Part shown: one piece after another, positions 47,869 to 58,138 of the stretch
Layout: each line of letters opens with the position of its first letter
Numbering within the stretch: the stretch's first letter is position 1
From: Larix kaempferi
Taxonomy: Eukaryota > Streptophyta > Pinopsida > Pinales > Pinaceae
Length of the DNA stretch: 64,000 nucleotides
Assembly (NCBI GenBank): GCA_027924585.1
Contig: BSBM01000636.1
Span: 4,232,001 to 4,296,000, forward strand
Direction: 5' to 3'
Notes under the pieces: model-generated
Seen by the model: only the letters and a program-made list of their open reading frames with translations
The model's database searches: none
Told to the model about the DNA's origin: nothing
Made by a program: the position numbers and the translations under genes

Positions 47869-49659
47869 ATGGCTGCTTCTGAGCGACCCAGAACTTTCGG
47901 TCGTTTAAAAGTTTTTGACTTTTCAAAGATTGTTGGGTATCCTCATCATATTCCTCATCAAGCATGTGCTAGGTTGCCTATTTTCGATGGAAGTTATGAA
48001 ATCTCTGCTAGAAGGCACCTTGAACTTTTTAGGGAAATTATTAAAGAGCTATCCATAACCCATGAGGATGTGTGTATGAGACTATTGGCTTCATCTTTCA
48101 AAGAAAGAGCTGGTCTCTGGCTTTCGAATTTGAAACCCAATAGCATTTCTGGTTATGACATGTTTGAAAATAAATTCCTAGAAGAATGGGAAAGTGAATT
48201 CGATGATATGTATCTTTCAAATCAAATCCAAGATCAAAACCTTCCCCTTTCCGATGCTATTGTGGAATCATTTAACAATCAAATATCAAGTGATTTGTCA
48301 ACATCCGGAGATGACCTTTCCTACCCAATTTCTTCTGATTATAAGTCTTCTACTTTTGAGTCAATCGAAAGTCAAATCTTTAATCATTGTACAAACCATA
48401 AATTTTCAAATCACTTTTTAGGTAGCCCTAGTCCTGATCCAGAGGAGATTTCTGAGGATGAGCCTTTAGTCAACAAATCTATTGAAGTTTCTCCTTCGGA
48501 AGAACTCATCAATCATCCTAGTTTTATTGATCATGCAATTCCTTATCAGCTTATTGAAGAAGAAGAAAGTAGGGACATAGATCAAGATCCTTTAGTGGTG
48601 ACTTCACATGATCATGGTGCAAATAATCAGGGTGTTTTAAATGAACTTGTTAATTTTCTCCCTGACAAATTAAATAAAAATGATCATTTATCTTCATATG
48701 AATTTAATGATGAAGCAGTAAAAGTTCAATCTCATAATGAAGATGAAATAATGAATCACACTAGATGCTCTAATCTTTGTTCCACCTCTTATAATGAGTC
48801 TTTAAATTTTTCCCTCCTTAGTCAAGATAGGTTCATCGATTTCTTAGAATTAGAATCTTGTCCTCAGGTTGTAAATATTAAATTTGATCAAAAGTTTGAA
48901 ATTATTCCTAGAATAAAGAATGTTTTCTATTATCAAAATCCAAGGTCAAACCTGTTTATCCATTTGGGAGAATTTTCATATTTGCAATCCACCCTCCTCT
49001 CCCAGCTCTTTCAATCATCTTTGGGTTGGTGCTCTAGTCAATCTTTTGCCTTGGAAATTTTTAATAGAAAGTATATGCATGATTATATGTTTGGAGAAAA
49101 AACACTTCATTCTCCTTTTCGGTCACTTTGGAACCATAATGCTTGTTGTCAAGTTATCAATCACTTTTGGTGGCTAGGAAAGGTGTTTAAAGATCAATTC
49201 CATTTTTTCTCCATTTTTGAGCATCAAATGGGTTTGACTTTGTTCTTTAGTCCTTTACACTTTAAGTTATCCCCACTTGGTTTCTATTTGATCATTAATC
49301 CCAGGGAGAACCAAATTGAATATGTAAAAGAGGTAAATGAGGAAGTTATGTTCTGTGAAAAAGAATTGAGTTACGAGCCTTATATTTTGCCTCCATCAAT
49401 CTTAAGCAATAACTTGCATGAATTTTATGATCCTATCAATTCTTGGATGGAGGATGTTTGCATCAGTCAATCTTTTCCTTGGCATGATTTCATTTTGCAC
49501 TATTCAAACCTTTATTCAATTTTTGAACAAACCTGGAAGATTGCATTATCAAATTCTCTAATCTTTAATCCAATCATGACTTGCTTCATTACCAATAATC
49601 AAAGAAGAATCACTAACCTATTTGATGAATGGTTGCACTGGATTTATGATTTTACCTAA
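47869..49659 (+). CDS. Gag-like protein of a Ty3/gypsy-type non-autonomous element (596 aa)
   Basis: Intact ORF of 596 codons, the only one in the element. Residues about 36-110 have the plant retrotransposon Gag core: LPIFDGSYEIS, HLELFREIIKELSITHEDVC, MRLLASSFKERAGLWLSNL, KPNSI and FLEEWE. Gag forms the particle that packages element RNA. Residues about 110-330 are acidic, Asn- and Ser-rich (for example DPEEISEDEPL, EEEESRDIDQD). About 350-596 is rich in Phe and Trp (WWLGKVFKDQFHFF, WMEDVC, WLHWIYDF) and I do not recognise it. No CCHC zinc knuckle, protease DSG/DTG or polymerase motif is seen. Chosen start is the first ATG of the open frame, after an AT-rich run of about 60 bp. The position 340 bp after the primer site is usual for gag. 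It lacks stops or frameshifts, unlike the Copia host. Confidence 0.88.
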   Translation: MAASERPRTFGRLKVFDFSKIVGYPHHIPHQACARLPIFDGSYEISARRHLELFREIIKELSITHEDVCMRLLASSFKERAGLWLSNLKPNSISGYDMFENKFLEEWESEFDDMYLSNQIQDQNLPLSDAIVESFNNQISSDLSTSGDDLSYPISSDYKSSTFESIESQIFNHCTNHKFSNHFLGSPSPDPEEISEDEPLVNKSIEVSPSEELINHPSFIDHAIPYQLIEEEESRDIDQDPLVVTSHDHGANNQGVLNELVNFLPDKLNKNDHLSSYEFNDEAVKVQSHNEDEIMNHTRCSNLCSTSYNESLNFSLLSQDRFIDFLELESCPQVVNIKFDQKFEIIPRIKNVFYYQNPRSNLFIHLGEFSYLQSTLLSQLFQSSLGWCSSQSFALEIFNRKYMHDYMFGEKTLHSPFRSLWNHNACCQVINHFWWLGKVFKDQFHFFSIFEHQMGLTLFFSPLHFKLSPLGFYLIINPRENQIEYVKEVNEEVMFCEKELSYEPYILPPSILSNNLHEFYDPINSWMEDVCISQSFPWHDFILHYSNLYSIFEQTWKIALSNSLIFNPIMTCFITNNQRRITNLFDEWLHWIYDFT

Positions 49660-50124
49660 CATTTGTGATGAGTGGTTAGATTAGGGTAGGTAGGAAACCA
49701 AATAAGCCTACTTAGGCAGTAGTTAGTCTTTTTAGCCTTTGAGTACCTTGTTTATCTCTAAGCTCCGTTGTAAGCTCTTAGTTTAATTGAGTACCTGTCA
49801 CTTTTCTTTTCCTGCACAATAAATTTCAAATTTTGCAAATTATGTTAGTAGTTTGATTTATTTTCTGCACTTATATATTTCATGCATTTATATTTCTGAC
49901 ATAGAATAGATTTTATTTCAGTTGGTTTTATATTTTTCCCACACATGCGGCATGAGGTATGGTTGATGTTTGTGAATGCAGAAAATAGGTTGCAAAAATA
50001 AAAGCTGGAAGCAAAATGGTAGAGTGCTGGATCGTGGATTCGAGTAGCAGAGATTCGAGGACCAGAGATTCTGAGGTTCTCAAGCGCTCATTTCAGCAGA
50101 GCACTTGTCCCAGCCGGAGCCAGA
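49660..50124 (+). other. 3' untranslated internal sequence of the Gag-only element
   Basis: 465 bp between the stop codon and the 3' LTR. Near its end are imperfect direct repeats around CAGAGATTCGAGG / CAGAGATTCTGAGG (about 50048-50076). The bases before the LTR, GCCGGAGCCAGA, are not a polypurine tract. Confidence 0.8.
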
Positions 50125-53100
50125 TGTTATCACATATATAGTAGCCGGGCTACCATACATTATTTTTCTCATTCCAGTACACTGTTCAGCCAGTTCCCTT
50201 GCATTTGAGATGTCGAGATGAGCATCTATATTGGATCACTATCAGATTGTGGACAGCAGCTATATTCCCCATGCCATGACTGAGTTTCAGGACACTCAGA
50301 GAGATGACCGATGTAGCCATTATACCATTGGTACAGAGCAGACAGTAGTGCCCAGAGTTACAGCAGCAGTTCCAGAGGACAGATGATGGTACAGGTTGAT
50401 GTGCATTCAGGTATATGACTCAGCAGGTATGTTACGGTGTTATGGTTAGATTGCTTTTATACTTATTCTTATAGCATGTCTTAGCACTAAGTGTCATGAT
50501 CTGGCGATCATATAGATATATGGACCTGGTTGACCTATTATATATATATTACTGTCCCTACTCAGGCTTAGAAGTTCACTATTCATACTCATTGGTGTTT
50601 ACCCTCCTTAGGGAGAATAGAGGTGATCATTCCACCATACCATGGCTTGCTAGTGTTGGCTCCATTATTTCATTGTCTTCATCCATCCATGGCCTACCTT
50701 TTAGATTATCACCCTGACTTACTACTTGACTAATGGCATGGAGGACTTTTCCCCACTGTAGCCTCTGTATTGGATGAGCTTCCCTGTTTATTGTGTCTCG
50801 GCTCTGAGTTGGTGACAAAACTTACCTATGGTGAGTTGGAGTTCCTTGTGAATTCCCCCTAGTCACTTAAGTTGTGTTGGCTAAACCTGAAACTTTTAGT
50901 GCTGCCATGAATACAAAATCTTGAAAAATGAAATGCTATATCTTGTATGAAAAGCCCATTCATGCAATGTGTTTCTAAACACACATGAATGAGAGGCATG
51001 CCAAATGAAAATGGCCATAAAAATAAAATGTTATATCTTGTGGAAAATAAATACCTAGGTAAACAAGCTGTCCATGACACACCTAGAAGTGCTCAGGTAA
51101 ACAAGTGCCTTAAAAACACACCTGCAGCAGAAAGCCTAAAAGAAAAAATGTAAATCTATGCAATGTGTTTGTGAACACACATAGATCAAGGCTATGGAAA
51201 CTTCAGGCCCAAAAAGCAATGGAACCTAAATGCTATATCTAAACGATTGCTGGCCTTATTTGTATTATGGATTGTGCGCATCTGTGAAGGTGAATAAACC
51301 CTCTTTAAACAACTCATCCATTTGTGAGACACCGCCATTCCCTGTGTTATTGCTCATTCAGTATATACTATGGTGTATTCCCTTTCCCTTGCCAAAGTGT
51401 CACAAAGTCAAGACAGTTAAGTCATCCCTTAGCCTAGCCAGTTAATTCAGCCTTCACCCTTCACTAGCAAATTGATCACAACTATGAAGTGAGTATGGTC
51501 CTGAAAGTCTAGTCTGAGTAATAATAATAATAATTAACGACACTATATATTTGGATGTAGATCGCCAGTCATGATCATTATGTGTTATAATTGCTATTTG
51601 AATAAGTTGTAAAGCATGTATTAACCGTGATACTTTTCAGCATCCTTGGATGATGGACTGAGTTATATTTGGTCTTGGTTGGACCTAGTTTGACCATGGA
51701 GGACCATGGGACATGAGATGGTAGACCTTATGATGATATGGATATATGATATATGGTCTATGTACACATACAGGATGATTCTATGCAGCAGCTACAGGGT
51801 TATGATGATGATTCTGAGGTTACAGCAGTGTTTGTATATGTACAGCGCATTATTATTGGCCCTGTTCCGGTATATTGGATATTTATTTTGATCATGCAGA
51901 GACTCATATGGTGTATGAGTACACATCTTGGATAGATTTGGACCTTCTGAGTCCAATGGGACAGTTTGTTTTCAGTTCCGGGCACTTACAGTGATGATTG
52001 AGCCTCAGTAGGCTGTCCCAGTGCAGTTTTGGTCTGTTGGAGGCCCTGTCGGAGCAGAGATGACTTTTATCCGGTTGACCTAGGGCGCTGATGATGGAGG
52101 GGGTGGTCCAGCCACTTATTTTTACCATATTACCCCCCTCCCGGACACATTGGTGCCCTCACCTTGATAGCGCTAGCCCTCCAGGAGGCTGTTTGGGGCA
52201 GTTTCACGCTTCCCGAGGCATTTCAGGATTGGTAGAAATGGCTATTAAGGAAATCGATTTGGGCTACTGAGGCAAAGTTATGGCATGGGATGATCAGTGA
52301 TGATAGATCGGGACCTTCCACACCTTCTCCAGCAGTTTCAGCTTCATCGGGGCCCGCATCCATCACTTATGGCACTTTCTGTGGATTTTTGAGGTCTTTT
52401 GAGGACCACGACTTCACTATGGAGGCACGATTTGGTACATTCATGATTATTTATTGGTTATTGTGCTATGGGGATTGACCAAGGAGGGATAAAATTACCC
52501 CTTGGACCCACCATAAGCCTCTTATGATATTTCATCATCATGATTTGGTGGGATTCCCCTCTTCTAGGGCGATTTTGTCCACTTATGTTATATTTTATGT
52601 GTGATCCATGTATTATATTGTTGAGCTCATCTCAACCATTGATTAGACTTTTGTATCTTATAATCTTAGCCACTCATTCAAAAAGTGGTTAGGGTTTTGG
52701 TGCCTCTCTTTCCTATTTAAAGGAGAGAGCCTCTCATTGTAAAGGGACTTTTGGCTCTGGATTATTGGAATAGAAAATTATTATTGCATCTATCTCCAGT
52801 GTTGTGGTGAATGTTTTTGGTGTTCGTTCGTTGGTTCTTCCTTTGCACTGAGTTATTGAAGATATTGTTTGCCATATATTTTGTACCACGATTTTGCATC
52901 TACAGGTGGAGGCCGATTTGCTTGGAGGAGGAGGTATTGGTAGGGGAAGACTCTCCCTACTTCTTCTTTGGAGCTCTTCGTTGGTAACAGGGAGTATTAC
53001 TGTCCCAGGACCTTCTATTTCATGTTACTATTTGCATTTCTCTTGTATTTCTTCCATACTTGATCTTACTGATTGAATTTTCATTCCTTGGTTTGACAGG

Positions 53101-54661
53101 TAGAGGAAGGCGCACTTGTGGGCTAGGGCATCATTTCTGCAAGCAAAATCAACAATCTCTCATTTGATCTCTGCGGGAATCTTCCTCAACATCAAGGCAT
53201 CTCATCACATCACTCAGGTATGATCTCAAGGTAAGTTCTATCTCCATGATCTATCCAATTGTCAAAAACACTTAAAACCCTAATTAATCAAAACCCCATT
53301 TTTACTTTTTCTCAGATCTACTTAGATCTAGTGGGTTATTGGGCATAATATTGAAAACCCACCTCTATAGCATCCACGGCATCCCGGATCTATAGTTTGG
53401 TGAGGATTGGCTTCCGTTTGACCCCTCTCCCATACCAACTTGGCTTCTCCCAAGCAAGGCGCACTTCACTGATTGAGCCGGTTGACCTAGATCTAGGTGA
53501 TGGGTGTTTGAGATTCCACTTGATTTGACATCTACACAACAAATAACATACACCCAGGTTGTCACTTTTCTGAAATTCACCTTGTGGGCCCCATTCCACA
53601 TTTTAAGGGATTTAATCCCCTTTTTGGACCACTTGGAACCCTTAAACTCAGATCTACTAAGATCTAACCGTTGGATTACCACGAAATTATAGATCCATAC
53701 TCCTACCTGACCGATCTACCCGGATCTAAAGTTTGGATGCCATCCGACTTGATTTGACCCACTTAATCCCACTTTTTAGCCTCCTTGGGCAAATTCGCAC
53801 CACCTTGGAGAAGTGAGTTGACTCACTTCCAGGAACTGGGTACTTGAGATTTTTGGAGATTTAGAACCGGAATAATTCAAAACCTAGGTCTAGACTGTCA
53901 CTTTGTCAAATCTCGCCTTGGGGATTGCATTCCTTGTTTTAAGGGATTGTGGTCCACTTGGGTTAAACCTTGATCTAGACACATTCATCCATCAAGACCT
54001 CCAATGCCCACTTGTCCCAAGTACTAGGAGTCCTAAACCACAAGTCAAACCTACTTTGACTCCACTTCCCAATTCCCAAGGCACTGGTTTCTCTCCAAGT
54101 TAGTTCAACCTTCCTAGATTGTTGGATTGACTTGTGGATTGACCTATGCATGGTGGACTAAACCCTTGATGCTATCATGTATCATGGTCAAGCTTGTCAT
54201 CCGTACTAGTTAGCCCCAATACAAACCTTAACTTCCCTGCATTGGACACAGTTCCCAAGGCAGTGGACTTTTCAACATTGAACTAGTACACTAGCCCTAG
54301 ATCTCACTTCAAACATTATAAGTCACTCTTACTTCAACTATGAACCAAAGCTATACCTATTGAACCCCTCACTTGGCTTGTGACTTTACCCTTAGGTCTA
54401 GGATAAACCATACACCTAACTTCACTTAGAAATACCCTGATTTGGTGTCTTGGTTTTGATCTCTCCTGTCGGGAGTAGATCGGGTCTCCCCCTTTGTTGT
54501 CTGGGCTAGATAACATAAAGCGAAGGTTGCCTCGACTGGCGTGACAACCATACATATTTGGAGGTCGAGGTGATCGTGGTTGCACCTTTTGAGTTGCCCT
54601 TTCCTATTGCCATCCATGACTGGATCCATCCATAGGGGCAACTACAACTTAGGTGATAACA
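50125..54661 (+). repeat. 3' LTR of the Gag-only element (subfamily X)
   Basis: 4537 bp, co-linear with the 5' LTR at +7157. Hairpins at 50957-50991 and 51154-51186, TATA box at 52714-52721, exon-like block 53100-53217. The only difference I noticed is C at 50226 against T at 43069. Confidence 0.97.
52714..52721 (+). promoter_or_regulatory. TATA box of 3' LTR X
   Basis: Same TATTTAAA context as 45557-45564. From this LTR transcription would read outward into the Copia LTR and on, antisense to the host receptor-kinase gene. Confidence 0.65.
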
Positions 54662-54931
54662 GTTACAAATGAGCTTCTCATAATCGATCAACTTTCCAAC
54701 GACCCTCCATGTTCTTTAAATAGAGATCATGGACCAATCGGGTGTTAAGCCACGGATCAAGGGTAGGTATGATCTAAGAGAAGTTGAGCCGTCGGATCAC
54801 AACATATCATGACCGTCGGATAAAATATTTACAAATGCATACTAATGCATACTAAATAAACACACTTTTCTTAACGGATATATTACACAAGTTGATCTTA
54901 ACTAACTCCTAAGTGTCTAAATATCCTAACA
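54662..54931 (-). repeat. Copia upstream (5') LTR, right piece
   Basis: Continues the LTR after the nested insertion. Begins with the duplicated GTTAC (54662-54666) and ends CTAACA at 54931, followed by the Copia duplication ATGTG. Confidence 0.95.
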
Positions 54932-54936
54932 ATGTG

Positions 54937-55149
54937 AAATATGCAAAGTTATAAAGTGTGAAATAAAGGGGGGCTTACAAGACTCAAAAGGGTGCCTTCT
55001 AAGCACTTCATCCATTTGTGAGACACCGTCCTTCCCTAGTGTTTGTCACTCCAACAAACCTCACAGAGGCCCCTAAAATCCCTTCTCTCCAAAGGTAAAT
55101 TAAGTCTATCTTAAAGTAAACTTTTACTTTGACCAAACCCTATGACTAT
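54937..55149 (+). mobile_element. Fragment of the degenerate W-like host LTR
   Basis: Contains CATCCATTTGTGAGACACCG followed by TCCTTCCCTAG, the same block as about 44158 in X and 56470 in W. It lies between the Copia right duplication and the TACTT duplication of the solo LTR, so both inserted into this older LTR. Confidence 0.6.
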
Positions 55150-56201
55150 TACTTTGTTATCACATCTATGTTAGCTGGAGCTACCATACTGCAGATTGTG
55201 CGGCCGAGGACCGCACAGTACTTTTTTTTTCCAGATCAAAGATCCGATGCCTTCAGAGGAGGCACACAGTTTTGTTCAGATTGCCCCTAGCAGATATATC
55301 AGAGGGGACAGTTGGTTGTACAGTGGTACAGTCGTGTTACTTAGCATTTACCACAGGTTCACCCTTCCATGCCAGGCTTTTGATATGAGCCCATTGAGAC
55401 AGTTGCCTAGTCTTGTTTTCATTGAGACTATCACAGAGTATTGCTGGTTTACTATTTGTGCCCGGATTCAGCAGAGATCCAACTCAGAGACAGCCTTAGC
55501 AGCAGGTATATGGTGCGGCAGGTATTGCATTTGATATATATTGCTCATGATTGTTGCTTAGACTTGTTTATACATGATAGTACACTAACTCTACATATGA
55601 TGATTGATTTGGTGATCTAGTCTTTATGATATGTGATTGGGCCCTTGGTGATGTCAGTCCACCCCTTCCTAGTAGGCTCCTGTTATATGCACACCGGGTT
55701 ACACCCCTATTTCTAGTATAGACTTGGTCATTTAGTCCTCCTTGGCAGCTGACTTTGGATCCACCTTCACCTTCTCCATCCATCCAACTCATACATGACA
55801 TTCTTTCTCGACTTGGATTTCGATTTGTGACTTTGAGGATCCCTTTCCCCACTGATCTCTGAGTATGCCATGATTCCCTGTCTATTGTGTCTCGGCTCTT
55901 TAGTGTGTGAGATGCACTCTCAAACCTGGGATTTGCTCCTGTCGGTTGCCCCCGATGTTGCAAGGCAGTTAGGATTGTGTAGCCTCACCGGGTGTTCCCC
56001 ATTGGTCATCGAAGCATGTATTTCTCACCCCCATTACTTTGCAGTATGAGCACCACGTTTATATCTATTGAGATATGTATTGTAGCCCAAAAGGGCCTTG
56101 ATGTAAATTGAAGAAATGAAGAAATGTAAAGCAAGCCAAAAAGGCTTTTTGTAAATGTAAATCTAGCCAAAAAAGGGCTAAGTATGAAACTCATTGTAAA
56201 A

Positions 56202-56232
56202 TCCATGCAATGTGTTTGTAAACACACATGGA
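56202..56232 (+). repeat. Conserved hairpin in LTR W
   Basis: TCCATG pairs with CATGGA; CAA bulge; TGTGTTT pairs with AAACACA around GT. Upper stem and bulge match the X hairpins, while the basal stem differs with pairing kept. Confidence 0.85.
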
Positions 56233-58019
56233 CACAGGTCAGTCGTACATGTCAGCATTTGTAGTGGTTATTCCTCACCTAGCCCTGCGGGGCAAGGAGG
56301 TGAGAGGGAGCAAGGGACAAGCTCAAGATTGTCCCCTAGAGTCTCAAATTACGGTTTGTCGGACACCCAGTTTGGCGGCTCTAGAAAAGAACCTCACAGA
56401 GTCTTCAAGCATGGATATGAGTTGTGAGATACTTTTTAGATGGCCAGTGGCGGTTTCCCTGCACTATACCCATTTGTGAGGCACCGCCCTTCCCCGTGTT
56501 TTGTCATGGTATACTTATCTCAGTGGACCCTACTTTCCCGAGTTATCCGAAGGGGTCACATGATCTCTATCCTTGTCATCCCTCATCCTTCACCTTGTAT
56601 TCCACATCACCCAAAGTCAGCTAGGTGGTCAAGTCTATAGGTTGTGCATGGCAGTTGAGTCTTTTGGATGTGGTGGGCCCACCTCACCTGGGGTCTTGTA
56701 TTTTGCCGAGATTTTATGTAGTTTTTTATCACCATAATTATTATCATATTGTTTAGTAATGTACTAACTTGTATAAGGAAGCCTTTCACTTCATGATTGC
56801 ATACAGGTATTCAGCTAGCACCATTGTTGACCAGATTTGACTTGGTCAAACTAGGTTGACCAGGCCAAAAATGGGCCCAAAAAAAATGTTGAGATCGGAA
56901 TTTCGATTTTGGTTAATTATTATATACAGGGGACCCATATGAGCCTCCAAGTGACAGAATGCAAAAAGATCGAGGCGTTTGTGAGATTTTTAATTATTAT
57001 TAGTCATTAATGACCTGTTTTAATTAAAATCATGGATTTTGGGCAAATAATGCCTAAGTGATGGATCGGGGTCATTCGAGTGGTCATTCCTACTATTTTT
57101 GGGGTCCACGATCACATTGCAGCAGACGGTTCGGCAATCCGGACACTCTAGGTGGGTCAAAAGCCCAGATTACATCTTCAGCAATAAAATACATGGAAAA
57201 TCAAAAATTGACAAAGGCAACTATAGCAAAAGGCAAAAATTAAAGGCTGGCTAATTCAAGGGTGATTTCTAAGGTAATGTTGGTAATGTTTGGACATCTA
57301 TTATGTGGTGTGGGTCCCTCTATTTGTCCAGCTCACCATGTGGGACGAATTTGCCCATGGGGGGCGTTTTTCCACTTAGCAAAAATCAAAATTTTGGTGT
57401 TTTATTGTATTTGGACCATAGTGTATTGGTATGGGGGGCTAAAACAGTCGATAGGCACCCCCCAACCACTATTGTATTGACTTTATGGGCCCCACTCTCC
57501 ACTTGGGCGTTTTTTAGGGTAACTCACCCCCCCTCTAGAGCCATTCTCCTCCATCGATTTGGCACTTGAGAGAGTGCATCTCAACCATCGATTTTTGGAG
57601 GGAATTAGGGTTGTGTTGGGAGCATTCTCTACTTAAGAGAGAAGCTCTCCCATTGTTAGCTCTTGGCACATTTGTACACTTGAGTTTTTGATGATATAGA
57701 TCCATTCTTCCACAGTTTCTTGAGAGTTTATGGATGGATATGTGTTGCTTGACTGATATCTAGTCTTTCTTAGCCTTGTTGAGTTGTTAGTGTATTGTTT
57801 CCATCATTTCCTTGGCCAACGATTTGCAAGTGAAGAGCACAGTTGGAGGAGGGCGCAGTTTTTGGAGTGGGAACCCCACAACTGCTTGTTCTTCAGAGTA
57901 TCGACAAAGGGAGTTGTCATTGCCTCGTGCCTTTCAATTTCTTTTATTTTCAGTCATTTTTACTTGCTGGTTTCTCTTGTTATTTGCTGCATACACTGAC
58001 TTGATCTTGTTTGTGGCAG

Positions 58020-58138
58020 GTACCTAGGGCGAATTTGGTCATTGGGAGCTCAAAACGCCCAAAGGGAACACACTGCTATTCAACAACTGAGTTTGGAGGG
58101 ATAGTCTTCGGTAATCTCATTCATCTATTCATTCTCAA
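58020..58138 (+). other. Exon-like leader block in LTR W (119 nt)
   Basis: Preceded by TTGTTTGTGGCAG, starts GTACCTAGGGCGAATTTGG, ends before donor-like GTAGGTCA at 58139. Confidence 0.5.

Larger units (their letters stand above)
42968..54661 (+). mobile_element. Young non-autonomous LTR retrotransposon with giant LTRs and a Gag-only interior
   Basis: Complete element of 11,694 bp inserted in the Copia LTR with perfect 5 bp target duplications GTTAC. Its LTRs (42968-47504 and 50125-54661) are 4537 bp each, co-linear with a constant offset of 7157; I found one base difference (T at 43069, C at 50226). The interior is only 2620 bp: a tRNA-Asp primer site, one 596-codon Gag-like ORF and about 465 bp of 3' sequence. 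There is no protease, RT, RNase H or integrase, so movement needs enzymes in trans. In design it resembles elements described as TR-GAG (terminal repeats plus gag). No ordinary polypurine tract precedes the 3' LTR. The absence of LTR divergence marks a very recent insertion. Confidence 0.97.
37030..54931 (-). mobile_element. Ty1/Copia retrotransposon, degenerate, with nested insertion
   Basis: Bounded by perfect 5 bp target duplications ATGTG (37025-37029 and 54932-54936). LTRs of 447 bp start TGTT and end AACA. A primer-binding site TGGTATCAGAGC (42774-42785) matches initiator tRNA-Met, and the purine tract AAGGGAGGA (37477-37485) adjoins the downstream LTR. Coding order on the minus strand is gag, protease, integrase, reverse transcriptase, RNase H, as in Copia. 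The upstream LTR is interrupted at 42967 by the 11.7 kb element 42968-54661. I count about 18 differences between the two LTRs (about 4 percent), so this insertion is much older than the nested one. Confidence 0.97.
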
